A stretch of 64,000 bases of DNA from Penium margaritaceum (lineage: Eukaryota > Streptophyta > Zygnematophyceae > Desmidiales > Peniaceae). Position 1 is the first letter of the stretch. The number at the start of each line of letters is the position of its first letter. The DNA is taken from assembly GCA_023375785.1 (NCBI GenBank), contig SZWC01000509.1, positions 223,748 through 287,747 on the forward strand, given 5' to 3'. The notes beneath the pieces are model-generated. The model made no database searches, was not told the DNA's origin, and saw only the letters and a program-made list of their open reading frames with translations. Made by a program: the position numbers and the translations under genes. Shown piece after piece: positions 20,950-31,934 of the stretch.

Positions 20950-23900
20950 CCGTGCCCGTGATGGAAGATCTCATCAAGTTAGAGTGCGTGGAGAGTGGGT
21001 GCAGCGGGGCTTTCCACAGACCCGACTCTATGCAGCAGCCATTGGACTGCACCAACCAGAAGCGATTATGGAAGGTGAAAGATATGGTCAAGTTTCCAGA
21101 GGTACCAATCCAGCCAGCAGCAAGTCAGGTGTACCGCCACGGAACCCTGCGACGGTGCACCTTGGAGCAAGGCACGGGAGGACATCTGATAGACATGGAA
21201 GCTTTTCCCGGGTCTTCAGGGCAGTAGGAGGGAGGAGTAGTGTTACTTGGTGGAGAACCACTCCCGTAGAATCTTATCAGGTCTTCTGCACAAGAGCAGG
21301 CGACGGGGAGCCAACCAGGTGGATTATGAGACCCATAGATACCCCAGCTCCCCATGAAGCAACGGTCTTCCATGATGCTGGAAGAAACATCGCTCCTCGG
21401 CATGCATCAATACCCGCAAGTTCCATGCCAGATTCAGCAGCAGTTGCCGAGGACACAGCCGGGAGGGGTAGCAATTTCTGCAACACCAAACCCTCCAATA
21501 CAGACGCTGTGGATGCCATTGAGAGAAGGAGAACCAGATACTATGCCCAAAGTACATCAGGTGCAGCAGCAGAGTGGATAGCAGGCTCCTTCTGCTGTCC
21601 TGTCTGCAGCCTACAATTTGCAACCACCACGGATCGGATTGGAGCAGATCAGCAGTCAACAGGTTCGGCCGGACACCACTGTGCCAGTATACCAGGAGCA
21701 GTAGCCTGTGGATGTGGTGTTTCCCCAACCCTCTACACCTTCCCTACCCACCGCGATTTAGTCTCCTCTTGGGATGCCACAGTCTGGCACAATCTCATCA
21801 CCAGACTTCACCACAACCCCAACCCAAGGCCGACACGCATGGGCAGAGTACCTCATCCGAGTTCCGACTTGTCTTTCCAACACTATCTCATCCCAGTGCA
21901 GGGATCCTACCAGCCTGGAGTGACCCCCCAAGGCTTTACCATCCCAACCGTTTCTGTGTCACCATCTAAGGGCCACCACCCACAGATGACCGCCGCACAG
22001 GTTGGGGTGGCGAGCGGATTGCCACTACAAGTGGGAACAGTTCCCCTGAACCCCGACGGAGGGTGGCAGTAATACCTAAACATATTCCGATCCGCGACCA
22101 CCCAATAGGCCTATCAACCACCTCCACATCCCCATGGCATGCTGCAGCAGCAGCAACAACAGCAACACCTCCCTTTTTCTCATCCCACCTCCAACTATCT
22201 GACAGGGAGTCCAGCTTCTACGATGCATCCAACTGGGACATTTCTCCCACAACAACAGCAGGCGGACCCCACTCTTGGGACTGCTACACCACCCCATCCG
22301 CGGCCAGTAAATTCGACCAACCCGACGACTCAGGCCTCTTCGAATCCGAGTAGACCTGCATTCACCGCCCCACTCTTGATGGATCAGGGCTGGACCCTTC
22401 CTCATCCAGCGCACCAGACAGCCCCATCCCAGACCCACGTCTTCCAGCACGCGGCTGGGCAATATTATCCATCATCCCAGCATCAGATTTCAGTGACCGC
22501 GACACTCCACTTGAGCGGGCACTTCTCACCTCTTGGTTGAGGATTGCAGTCCGCGCCAGGATCGATGCCTCCTCAGGGTCCTCCGCAGGGTCCACCGCAC
22601 ACAACTGCTTCCATCAGGCAATGTCAATAGAGCCAGACCCCTCCCTATCACTCAGCTTAACAAACTCACTCCAGTCAGTGCAGAAGCACAGCAGGGTTCT
22701 AAGCCAGGAATGCAGAGCCTGTCCTACCACATGGCACAGACCTCCGTTGGGAACGCCACCAGTGGGGTATCAGGTCTATCAGGCACAGTCCGGGACAATC
22801 GACCAATTGCACGGTCTCGGTCCGCCAGCAGCTGCCGCCTCTGTTACCTATGCAGCTCCGATGGTCATCTCCATTGCCAATGCCACTCACGCTTCCCGCG
22901 CCCCCACTCCAACCCAAATCATCGCTGGAGCTACTAATTGCAGCATGGTTCCCCTCCCCCTGTTCATCCCAACTGATTCAGCTCACCTACCCCGGATGGA
23001 TACTTTCACGGGCACACCAGGAGAGGATCCATGGCAATGGCTCCCCCAGATTGCACTGGAGGTAGCCATCGGACGCATCCCGGTCAACCTATTGTAAGCA
23101 ATGGCGGAACTCCACCTGCAGGGTGCTACAGCGGATTGGTACAACGTGCAGAAATATTTTGCCACCTATGAGGACTTCGGCAATGCCCTCATCGCACGGT
23201 TAAGACCGCTCACAAAGGAGGAAGTGCTCTCCAAGATTGAGGAGGACGTCATGAAGTTAGGCGACAACATTTAGTATTATGTGGATAAGTTCCTTGTGTG
23301 GTCCATCGTTGCCAAGAGTTCGGAGGGGGAAGGCTTGCCACTGTGGGTCCTGCTGCAGAACCTGATCCGCACACTCCCTAAAAAAATCAGCACACATATG
23401 AATCCCCAGAATTAGTCTGCAAGAGGCCGCAGCTAGTCCCACGGATAGATACGAACAGCTCCGTACCACTAAACAACGGACAGCACCAGCAATAGTGGTG
23501 GCCGGAGAAGGAGGGGCGCGTAGCAACCCTCCGCCAACAAAAGCCTGTTACACCTGTGGTAGCTTAGGACATCTGAATGCACACTGCCCACGACGCCGCA
23601 GGGATCAAGCTCCTCTGGTGCAACACCCATGGGAAGAACAGTGGCGCCAGTATGATGCAGAACAGAACCGCCAATGGAAAAATCACCTACGGCCAAACCA
23701 GCATCCACAAGAAGCTCCGAACCCGCAGGTGGATGCCGCGGCGTTGGCCCTGCATCCGCAAGGTCCTCTTCTACCGACTCCAGTGTCCAACCAAACTGCA
23801 CTAGGTGCCAATGCAATAGACACGCGAAATGTGCAATTTGGCATGGTCATGGAGGATGACGAAACAAGGGAGCAAGTACCAATGGAGCAAGAATAACAGC
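20950..23900 (+). mobile_element. G3 gag region
   Basis: The first 1.9 kb is Gln/Pro-rich low-complexity coding-like sequence (for example QQQQQQQHLPFSHP near 22150). It is followed by a capsid-like segment at about 22985-23330 (DTFTGTPGEDPWQWLPQIAL, ADWYNVQKYF) and a zinc knuckle CYTCGSLGHLNAHC at about 23548-23590 (CX2CX3GHX4C). The G4 counterpart has the same order (GTPGEDPWQWFHQIAL; CYTCRSFEHLQGHC). The capsid and knuckle identify retrotransposon gag; the Gln/Pro leader is unusually long. Confidence 0.7.
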
Positions 23901-24479
23901 AAATTGACGCCACACGAACAACTGTATTGGTGGGATGGACGTTGTATGAAGCAATAGATATCCAGTGGGGGCTCTGCCAACATGAAGATCAACAGCTTGC
24001 CATACTCCAGGAGGCGATTGCCTCATGGTTAGTATGACCATGCGTTGACCGTGAGGCAGCAGCGGCAGGGTCTGCACAGGGACCAGCGGAGCAACCAGCT
24101 ATACTTGAGACCAGAACTCCAATGCAGGCAGTCCCTGCAGCAGTACCTCCATCATCTGCGGCACTCCCTCCCGTCTCTAATATTCCCAACAATCCGGTAG
24201 AGGCCCTTCTCTAGTGCCTTGTGGCCACTCTCTCCTTCCTTGAGTATCTTCAACGCGATACAAAAATAGTAATAGAACGCGACGACTGCTTCCGCAAGGC
24301 TGATAACCGCCTTGCTCTTGTGGGGATTCAACTCCGCTATGAACAACTAGAACTTGCAGGCACGTGGAACACTCAAAAGATCGAGGTTGACCCCATGATC
24401 CACATCTCCCTTAAATTGAATGGGGATGGGCCCCCCAGGCATTGGAACCGCCATGGCAGGAGAATACATAATTTGAATT

Positions 24480-24800
24480 CGTGTGCTGTAATGTCTGGAT
24501 CCTGGGCAAGAAGTTCCTTGCTATCATCGACACGGACGCGATCCACATGGCCATCGCCCTCCACGTCCTTGCTGCAGTTAGTTGGGTAGACCACGTCCTT
24601 CCCACCCGCAGCATCTTTAGTCATGTGTCAGGTGGCTTTGACCCAGGGGATGGAGAGGTCCGTGATCCCCAGATTGGCGGGCTCTATGAGCCCCTGCTGA
24701 AAGTCATCCGTGAATGGACGTATGACATACTCCTCAGCGTGGACAAACTTTTACCTTGTTATGCAGCCTCCTCTTCAGCCTGGGTGTTATGCAGTAGAGG
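24480..24800 (+). mobile_element. G3 first retropepsin-like domain
   Basis: FLAIIDTDAIHMAIALHVL followed about 70 residues later by TYDILLSVDKLLP has the flap-to-active-site layout of a Ty3 protease (IDTGA...YDILLGMDWL in the family). It lies between gag and RT, the usual position. G4 has the same block at about 47150-47430 (FLIIIDMGAKNTTIAI; MLIGTDYLVP). Confidence 0.65.
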
Positions 24801-25121
24801 TTAGCGAAGGGTGACAAGGAGTATGTCCTTATCACGGTAGCCCTGCGCAATATACTTTCCATCACAAGCGTGGCCACCATCAATCCCCAGGTAGCACAAC
24901 AGGATGATGCTCACACACACCATTCTCTGTTCTCATCGTTACCACGCCAAGAGCTTGAATCCTTCACAGGCAGGGTGTAGTTGCCTTATCCCCACGCGTG
25001 GCATCTGAGGGAATTTTTGTAAGCTGGGGACGATGTTCCTGATGAGGCACCGGAAGCATTCACGGAATAGAATATATGGTGGAAGCAGGAACTGACCTAT
25101 CCCGCACAGAGGTCGGCACAC

Positions 25122-26640
25122 TTGCAACCCTCCTTGGTTACTCACACCAGGGGCAGGTCAACATGGGCTGCGGCTATGAAGAGGACGAGGCAACTGTTCC
25201 CCCCAATGCCCCCTGCGGAACCAGCTCAAGCACCTTCCTTTGACCATATGCTCCACGAACGACTTACTCTGGGACAACGCCAACAAGTGCGACAGTTGCT
25301 CCACAAGTACTTGGAGGTTTCTGCAAGAGCCATGTCGGACTTTGGTGTGGTCGACGCGTATCACATAATCAATACCTGCGGCGCACAACCCATGAAGCAG
25401 GTTGTCCGTCGCATCCTCCCTGACCAACAACAAAGTTTTTTGGACGGCCTCAAAGAACTCAAAGAGCAGGGATTAATCATCCCCATCAGCAGCCCTTGGA
25501 GAGCCAACCTCATTATCATGAGGAAGCCAGATGGCAGTAAGCGGTTCTATGTGAATTTTCGCGACCTCAACTGCGTCACCGAGGAAGATGCATATCCAGT
25601 GCCCTTCATTGTGGACATTCAGGAATGGCACAAGGGTCGTAACTGGTTTGCGAAGCTGGATGTCGAATCCGCGTTCCACGCCATCCCGATGCATCCTGAC
25701 TCCATCCTCAAGACTGCCTTTGTGACCCCTAAAGGTCCTATGTTTTAACCCGCATACCCTTTGGCCTCCACAATGCCAATGCAACATTTCAGCGTGTCAT
25801 GGATGCCACCCTCCGCCACCTCCCCAATGTCAGCTGCTACATTGACGATGTCCTGGTCACTGCCCATTCTTTTGAGGAGCTACTCACCTCCCTTGATAAG
25901 GTGTTTCTGGCCCTCCGCCACACCAATCACAAGCTCAAGACTGCAAAGTGCAAGAACGGCACAGAGAAGATGGAATTTCCTGGGTTTGTCATGAGTACAA
26001 AAGGCATCACAACAGACCTTAAAAAAATCGCTGCGGTCAAGGAATGGAGGCAGCTCACTTCCTCCGGTCAGATGAAGATCTTCTTGGGCTTCGTTTCCTT
26101 CTACCAGCGTTTTGTCCGCAACCATGCTAAGACCGTCCGCGCACTCCAACAACTCAGGCATCAGGATACGGACTTCGCTTGGACAGCCGCGTTTCAGGCA
26201 GTGTGGGAGGAGATCAAGCTCCGCCTAATCACAGCACTTATGCTAGAATTTCTTGACTTCAACCTCCCCTTCATCATCACTACGGATTGGTCCCGCGAGG
26301 GGCTGGATGCATTATTATCCCAACAGGCTGAGCAGCAGATCCGGAGGGTCATAGCGTATGCTAGTAGAGCTCTCAATGACGTGGAGAGCAAGTACCCACC
26401 AGTCAAAGGTGAGTGTCTTGCTGTCTTCTGGGCATTGAGCCACTTCCGTGACTACATAAAAATGACAAGCCTTTCACCATCTACAAGGACCATCAAGCGC
26501 CGTAGTGGCTTCTTACCACCCAGAACCACGAGGGGATCCTGGCCAAGTAGGCACTTCTCCTGCAAGGCTACAATCTCCGTATTCAATACCATCCTGCTCT
26601 GGCTAACCGCCATGCAGATGCTATGAGCAGGCTTCTGTGT
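25122..26640 (+). mobile_element. G3 reverse transcriptase and RNase H
   Basis: From about 25230: a HMLHERLTLGQRQQVRQLL entry segment, then VVDAYHIINTCGAQPMKQ, LIIPISSPWRANLIIMRKP, KRFYVNFRDLN and WFAKLDVESAFHAI. The YIDDVLVTAHSFEE catalytic box is near 25840. The Ty3 tail follows with FLGFVSFYQRFV near 26080. RNase H follows with IITTDWSREGLDALLSQQ, VIAYASRALNDVESKYPP and CLAVFWALSHFRDYI (26275-26460). These are Ty3-type RT-RH motifs in the normal order; they copy element RNA into DNA. Confidence 0.85.
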
Positions 26641-26689
26641 AAAGGATGGCCTGCAGCCATGAACACGCCTGATGCCGAGGTTTCCCCAA

Positions 26690-27320
26690 TTCCTACAGCC
26701 TTACTATCAGGGCAGAGTGTGCATGGGAGGGGATTGCCCTTGACTTCACACCTGACAAGGAGCAGCTGGCTGTACGCCTTCTCCATATCGTATTGGATGA
26801 GCATGCTCCTACTGCTCCGTCTCTTGTGGGCGTGGATACCTGCAGACTATCTATGACACCACCCACCGCCATAACCGCAGGACCCACCTGCACCTGTGAT
26901 GTGCGGCATCGTTCTTGTCATGGTTTCGAATCACTGACGGCGTGGGACGTGTGGGAGTGTCTACAGTCTGATCCTGAGGCAGCCGCTCGGTGGGTGGCCA
27001 TAGCACCAACCCGCAACAGTCCTCGACATCCTCCCTTGGCGCGTCCTTCTCTTCCTCCCGTAGTAGCGTTTGCTACTAATCCCTGCATCTTTGCTCTCTT
27101 CAAGAATCCTCTGCTCTCGGTTCCCTTGATAGATTATCTCATCCTCTACCCCCGTGCTGCAGACACTGTTTCTATGGTGTTTACAGCTGCTAACACGGAC
27201 ATGGCACGTGTGGGCTTTTGTCTCACATACGCTCGACCAGCCTTTGCGGGGGTCCGCCACCTTTATCTCTACATCAGCAGTCTGCATGCTGATGCCGTTA
27301 TGGCCCTTCGTCAGTCAGGT
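26690..27320 (+). mobile_element. G3 conserved region of unknown function after RNase H
   Basis: A run of about 180-200 residues aligns with G4 49400-49990 in the same frame. Shared blocks are LDEHA(P/S)(T/A), CHGFESLTAWDVWECLQSDP against CYGFESLRARDVWKHLKSDP, EAA(A/-)(R/T)W(V/E)A(I/M)AP, SLFKDPLL-like with PVPLVDYLL, and RAADT(V/I)S. The place is where a Ty3 element normally has integrase, but no HHCC zinc finger or DDE block is visible. Because the frame is conserved while bases differ, it was probably translated. I do not recognise the fold. Confidence 0.6.
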
Positions 27321-27369
27321 CTCCATTGGGTACCTTGACTGCTACGGACACCACCTTCACTGTTGTGGA

Positions 27370-28110
27370 CACCCTCGGTTGCATGGTTCCATGCATGGAT
27401 CTGCAGCCAGAAGTTCACGGCCATCGTCGACACTGGAGCAACTCACACCACCATTGCCATGCTTCTTGTCCGCACTCTTGGCCTTGTCCATCTCATCCGA
27501 CTGAGTCCGCTGTGCTTCTCCCTTGCATCCGGCAGTATTGATGCCTCCAGCGGAAAGATTGACATGCTGCCAATTCAAGTGCAAATCTCCACGATGCATG
27601 CATGATCCAGGTCAGTGCGGTATGGACATATGACATCCTCCTGGCGGTGGACTGGCTCGCGCCGCGCCAGGCTAGTACATTAATCAGTGCAAGCATTCTA
27701 AGTTTCACTTCTATTGTGAATGTGTGATCATTTACACGCTTTTTCACCAACTCTCCATAAGCCCCAATCCAGTGCCTGTTGGCACCACCACCACCTCCAC
27801 TGCCTGTGATGACAGGCCACTAGAATGTTCATCAGTCTGTGCTCGCGGCCCCTGTCGCTGGTCGCGGCCAAGGTCGCAACACCCGTGGATGCAGTTGCGT
27901 GGAAACCGCGCTTACTGGGAGGGGGATTACACGTGGCACCCCGCCTCCGGCAAGGTCAGCCAACATTGCAGCCGGCATCTCTATGCCGAACCGACCAAAA
28001 AACGTGTTCCACGGGACCTGCAGAAGTCACCGGCCTGTCCAGCCCCTCTGTCCTCCGTGCAAGGATGACCACAGAAGCACGAACATCACACACCAGCACA
28101 TCACACAAAG
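27370..28110 (+). mobile_element. G3 second retropepsin-like domain plus Arg/Gly tail
   Basis: FTAIVDTGATHTTIAMLLV, then LASGSIDASSGKIDMLPIQV and TYDILLAVDWLAPRQA reproduce the order active-site DTGA, strand, YDILLxxDWL seen in Ty3 proteases, for a second time in the same element. The tail has VAGRGQGRNTRGCSCVETAL and TGRGITRGTPPPARS. G4 carries the same pair at about 51050-51640 (LMTIVNIGAKYTTIAMQLV; TYDILLAVDCLAPKQA; CVETAL-like VETALTGRGVARGTPP). Confidence 0.6.
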
Positions 28111-28299
28111 ACACGTAGGGCCTCCAATTAGGAGTTGAAGGGGTCAGCACAATGAATGTGCTGGGTGACTTGCCGCACGACAACGAGAGCTCCGGGAAAA
28201 GCACAGGGATCAGAGAATAAGAGGAAGAGCAACAGCAGTGGATGGTCGCGCCATCCTGCTTGTGCACTACGAGCTGTTGAAGGAGCCACTCCTCCAGTT

Positions 28300-28952
28300 T
28301 GTCAATGCGCCGGATAGCAACGGTCTAGAAAACGGGTCCCGACATGGGAGGCCGCCAACCGCTCTTGGTATTGCGACCAAGATAAAATATCACCCTCGAA
28401 CGAGGGATCCACACTTTAGGTTAGTTTGGTTTGTAATATCACGAAGTCTGCATGTTGGTCTTTAGTGTCTACCTTTGGTTGGATACTCTGTGAGGAGTCT
28501 CAAAGGAAAGAACTCGAAATGGATGCATGCAAGGTACTGGCTTTTATACTTGGAGAGCTTTGCTAAAGCTTCTGCTTGTAGTGGCTCAACTGGAGCCAAC
28601 CTCAACCTACAGTCCTTCTTGGCGCGTCCTTAGACCGCCAAGTGTTATCCTCAAGCTAGGCTCTAGTAAGCTTCCTAGAAGCTTCCTGTCCCAGCTTGGG
28701 CCACAAAGAAAAATGCGACCGTTGCAGTGTTTGAACCCGCAACCTCTCCTTTAAGACTCCGGTGCCTATTCAACCATGCCAAAAGAGTATGGTTCCTATG
28801 ATGAGCCACTGGGGACATACCCATTATGGGAAGTGCATTCATGGCCCATCGCAGAACAGATCAAGGGGACATACTCCATAGAGTAGTGCATGCCTTGTCT
28901 GTATGTGTAGCTAGGCAGGTAGGCAGTGGACAAGGTGCATACTATTTCAACA
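28300..28952 (-). repeat. 3' LTR of copia element X
   Basis: The plus-strand borders are TGTCAATGCG and ATTTCAACA (653 bp), with TCTAGAAAACGG near the left end, a block also found in the element-2 LTRs. A purine-rich tract on the minus strand (GCAAGGGGGAAATT, 28953-28966) directly precedes it, fixing the border and orientation. A tRNA-like segment lies at about 28720-28785. Confidence 0.8.
28720..28785 (-). other. tRNA-like segment inside LTR of X
   Basis: On the minus strand TTGGCATGGTTGAATAGGC resembles a tRNA D-arm with A box. Some 30 bases on, GCGGGTTCAAACACTGC has a good B box (GGTTCAANC). The spacing is that of a tRNA, but the anticodon arm does not pair well, so it is not a working tRNA gene. 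Confidence 0.5.
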
Positions 28953-29059
28953 AATTTCCCCCTTGCACCTCTATCCATCTGGCGCTTACTGGGCTCCATC
29001 AATGCCTTGGGGCTGACCCTTCCTCTGCCTCACTCCTCATGCCGAATCCACGAATGCCT

Positions 29060-31149
29060 GCATAGTGCAAGTCGCTCTCGAGCGGCTTGGTCATGCAGTC
29101 AGCAAGCATGCTCTTGGTTCCTCAGTGCTGCAAGTCCACCACGTTCTTCATGACCAGGTCACGTGAGTAGTGGTAACGTATGTCGATGTGCTTCATTTGC
29201 CGGGAGATGATCTCATTTTCAGCCATCAAGATGGCGCTCATGTTGTCCACGTGTACGATCGTGGCATCCTTCTCTGGCACTGTCATTTCGCCAAGCAGGC
29301 TGCGCAACCAATGGGTCTCATTGCACAACTCAGACAGAGTAACGTACTCTGCCTCAGCCGTGGACACGGAAACACAATCCTGCTTCCTGCTGGCCCATGA
29401 GATGGCAACGCCATTCAAGATGCACACGCATCCAGAGGTGGATTTCCAGTCGTCGAGATTTCCTCCCCCGTCAGCATCGGTGTAGCACTTCAGGCGAAAG
29501 GTTTCTGTTCTTTCTTGGTCTCCAAGGACGAGGCCCATGTGACGTGTCTTCTTCAGGTAGCGCAAGATGCGCTTGATTGCATGCCAATGTTGTGGCCCAG
29601 GATTGGCCACGAATCTCCTCACTTGTCCAACAACATAGCAGATGTTCGGAAGAGTCCCTACCATGGCGTACATGATGCTACCCACGACGGACAGGTAGGG
29701 GATGTCTTGCATCTCCCTTTGTTCTACTTCATTTCTTGGTGACATGGAGGCCTTTAGCTTTGTATCGGTTGTCATTGGGGTGCTGACCGGTTTGCAGTCT
29801 TCCATGTGGTAGCGCTTTAGTACCTCAACGATGTATTTGGTTTTGTTGAGTTCGATGGTGCCTACTACTCAGTTGTGGTGGATGGCGATCCCAAGGTAGT
29901 ACTCGAGAGGACCAATGTCCTTCATCTTGAACCTTTTGCTGAGGTCAGACTTCAGCTCATCCAACAGCTAGGGCAAAGATGAGCAGATGATCAGATCATC
30001 CACGTACAGCGCAACCAGCATCAGCCCTCTCCCATCATTGCGCACGTACATGCTCGGGTCATTCTGGCGATGTGCGAAGGAGAGACCGGTCATGAAACCA
30101 TCCATCTCTTTGTACCACATCCTTGGGGCCTGTTTCAGGTTGTAGAGCGCTTTCAACAACTTGCACACCTTACCATTGGGAGCTTTGACTCCTTCGGGAA
30201 CCTCCATCAGCAATTCCTTGTCAAGCTTCCCATAAAGAAAAGTTGTCCTGACGTCCATCTGGTGTATCTCCAGGTTCTTTGCGGCTGCAATGCCAAGGAG
30301 AGAGCGGATGGAGGCAAAGGTCATGACGGGCGCGAACGTCTCATCATACTCAGAGCGCGGGCGTTGAGAGAACCCCTTAGCCACTACCATTGCCTTGAAC
30401 TTGTCGATGTTGCCGTCTTGCTTCTTCTTCACTCGGAAGACCCACTTGGATCCCACCACGTGGGCCTTGTCGGGTCTATCCACCAGCACCCACGTGCCGT
30501 TCTGAGCAATGGACGTGAGCTCGCTGTCCACCGCCTCCTTCCACTTGGCCGCATCTGGGCCATTCATTGCCTTTTGGCACTGTGGATGGCTCTCCCTGAG
30601 CCATGCACGACCAGCTAAGGCCGGTCCAATCATCCTCATACTACAAAGGTGCTTTCTTTGGTCGCAAACTACGCCGGGTGCTGGTGCGGGTTCTTGCTTT
30701 GGTACTGGTGCTTCCACAGGTGGTGGTTTGTTGTCGTCGTCGTCATCAGAAGAGTCGTCAGACTCCAAGTCAGACTCAGAAGCTCCGGATGCCTCGGTAT
30801 CCACATCCATGTCAGATGCTGCGTCATCCTCCGCAACTACTCTCCCATTCCCACCACCTGCTGGCAAAGCGAGCCATTTGTCAGGTGCTTGGTCTCCAAA
30901 CTCAAGAAACACTATCCACTCTCCCACTTTGGAAGCGAGGATCGGGTCCAGTAGCTCTCCCTTTCCAAGGGTGCATTCGTCAAACACAACGTCGCGGCTC
31001 CTCACGAGCCTACCTGATGCCTGTTCCCAAAGCCGATAGGCTTTGTGTGACGTGTCGTACCCAACCATGACGCACTTCTTGGAACGTGCGTTGAGCTTGC
31101 CTCCACCATCTCCCAACTGGATCTTCACCCATGCAGTTGACCCGAAGAC
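29060..31149 (-). mobile_element. Element X: integrase C-part, RT and RNase H
   Basis: A 408-codon open stretch (31194-29968, its first codons borrowed from the neighbouring LTR) and a 227-codon stretch (29805-29122). Order: integrase C-terminal core (KCVMVGYDTSHKAYRLW), acidic linker, RT (WVLVDRPDKAHVVGSKWVF, MVVAKGFSQRPRSEYDETF, MDVRTTFLYGKLDKELLMEV, ALYVDDLII) and RNase H (CYTDADGGG, STAEAEYVTL, VDNMSAI, KHIDIRYHYSRDL). All are Ty1/copia signatures. Confidence 0.85.
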
Positions 31150-31836
31150 TGTCAACCGGCCTGAGGCGAACGGACTAGAAAACAGGACCGACACAATAGC
31201 ACCTACCGTCCGCTCCTAGCATTTCAGCTAGGAGAAGATATCACCCTCAGGATCACAGTTCCACACTGAGCAGCTCCTAGGCAATCACTTGCTAGCAACT
31301 GTGTCCACTTAACACTTGGTCACTTTTGCGCGAGGTGCTAGTCAGAGACTAACTCCTGGGGCTTAGACCAACCGGTGTCTTCTTTATGCTGTTCCTTAGT
31401 TGGACGGCTCTGTGAGGAACATCTAAGGCTAGATTGTGTGTTTAGAATGAGGAATGAGCCTGGTACATATAGTCCTAGGCCTGGCACCTAAGGTGTGTGG
31501 GTAGTGGCACTTTTGGGGGTGGCCACTCCTCACCACATCACCAGCTCTCCAATTGGCGCATCCACTGACCCCCAAGTGGCACATCATCCTCATGCATGAA
31601 GAAATGTCTAGGAAACTTCCTCTGTGCAGGAAGGTCAAAAACCTTCCTGCTCTCACCAAGGCTTGAACGCAGGAACTGTTGTCCCTAAGTCCAACGTGCT
31701 ATCCATTGCGCTACACTGCTGGCGTCTCGCTTGGACTTGCACCACGAACCAGGTATGGAGGACTTACTCCAAGTGAGCAGTGCATGCCCAACCTGTCCGC
31801 TAAGCTATAGCAGTGGCCAAAGGGGCATAAACAACA
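31150..31836 (-). repeat. 3' LTR (A) of copia element 2
   Basis: Plus-strand borders TGTCAACCGG and CATAAACAACA, 687 bp. On the minus strand it is preceded by the purine tract GCAAGGGAGAGAT (31837-31849). It contains the tRNA-like segment at about 31655-31725. Confidence 0.85.
31655..31725 (-). other. tRNA-like segment inside LTR A (tRNA-Arg-like)
   Basis: On the minus strand TAGCGCAATGGATAGCACG (A box TRGCNNARYGG, 31698-31713) and GCGTTCAAGCC (B box, 31660-31670) flank GTTGGACTTAGGGACAAC, in the layout of a tRNA. By eye the closest match is tRNA-Arg(UCU), whose D-arm is near GTGGCGCAATGGATAGCGC. LTRs B (37085-37148) and C (38828-38893) hold the same segment. The anticodon loop has the wrong size, so a functional tRNA is unlikely. 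Confidence 0.6.
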
Positions 31837-31934
31837 ATCTCTCCCTTGCACCTCTGGCCACCTGCCATGGTAATCTTCTTTTGCATGAACCCATAGTTAT
31901 GCATTGTGTTTGTGTACCTCAGTTATCTTGGTCT

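Larger units (their letters stand above)
19059..28299 (+). mobile_element. Ty3-like element G3 (novel-architecture family)
   Basis: About 9.2 kb, colinear with G4 at 42566-51650 and clearly the same family. Parts in order: a 1.57-kb 5' terminal region (LTR candidate), a long Gln/Pro-rich leader of gag, capsid and zinc knuckle, a retropepsin-like domain, reverse transcriptase and RNase H, a conserved region of unknown function, and a second retropepsin-like domain with an Arg/Gly-rich tail. I see no integrase signature anywhere. It is broken in several places and its right end abuts the LTR of copia element X at 28300; no 3' LTR is seen. G3 and G4 differ by several to many per cent, so the insertions are not recent. 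Confidence 0.75.

Noticed and set aside
20984-22072. A 362-residue open frame at the start of G3 gag region
   Set aside because: Its composition and lack of a matching frame in G4 suggest a shadow of the Gln/Pro-rich frame; no domain recognised.
19059-28299. G3/G4 as DIRS-type elements with a tyrosine recombinase
   Set aside because: No recombinase-like motif was seen after RNase H, and the terminal structure looks like a normal TG...CA LTR rather than split or inverted repeats; not formally excluded.
29968-31194. A 408-residue frame as an independent host gene
   Set aside because: It is integrase/RT of copia element X; its first codons come from the inserted LTR of element 2.
31655-31725. 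A functional tRNA-Arg gene
   Set aside because: A and B boxes are good, but the anticodon arm has the wrong loop size and all copies lie within LTRs at the same place.
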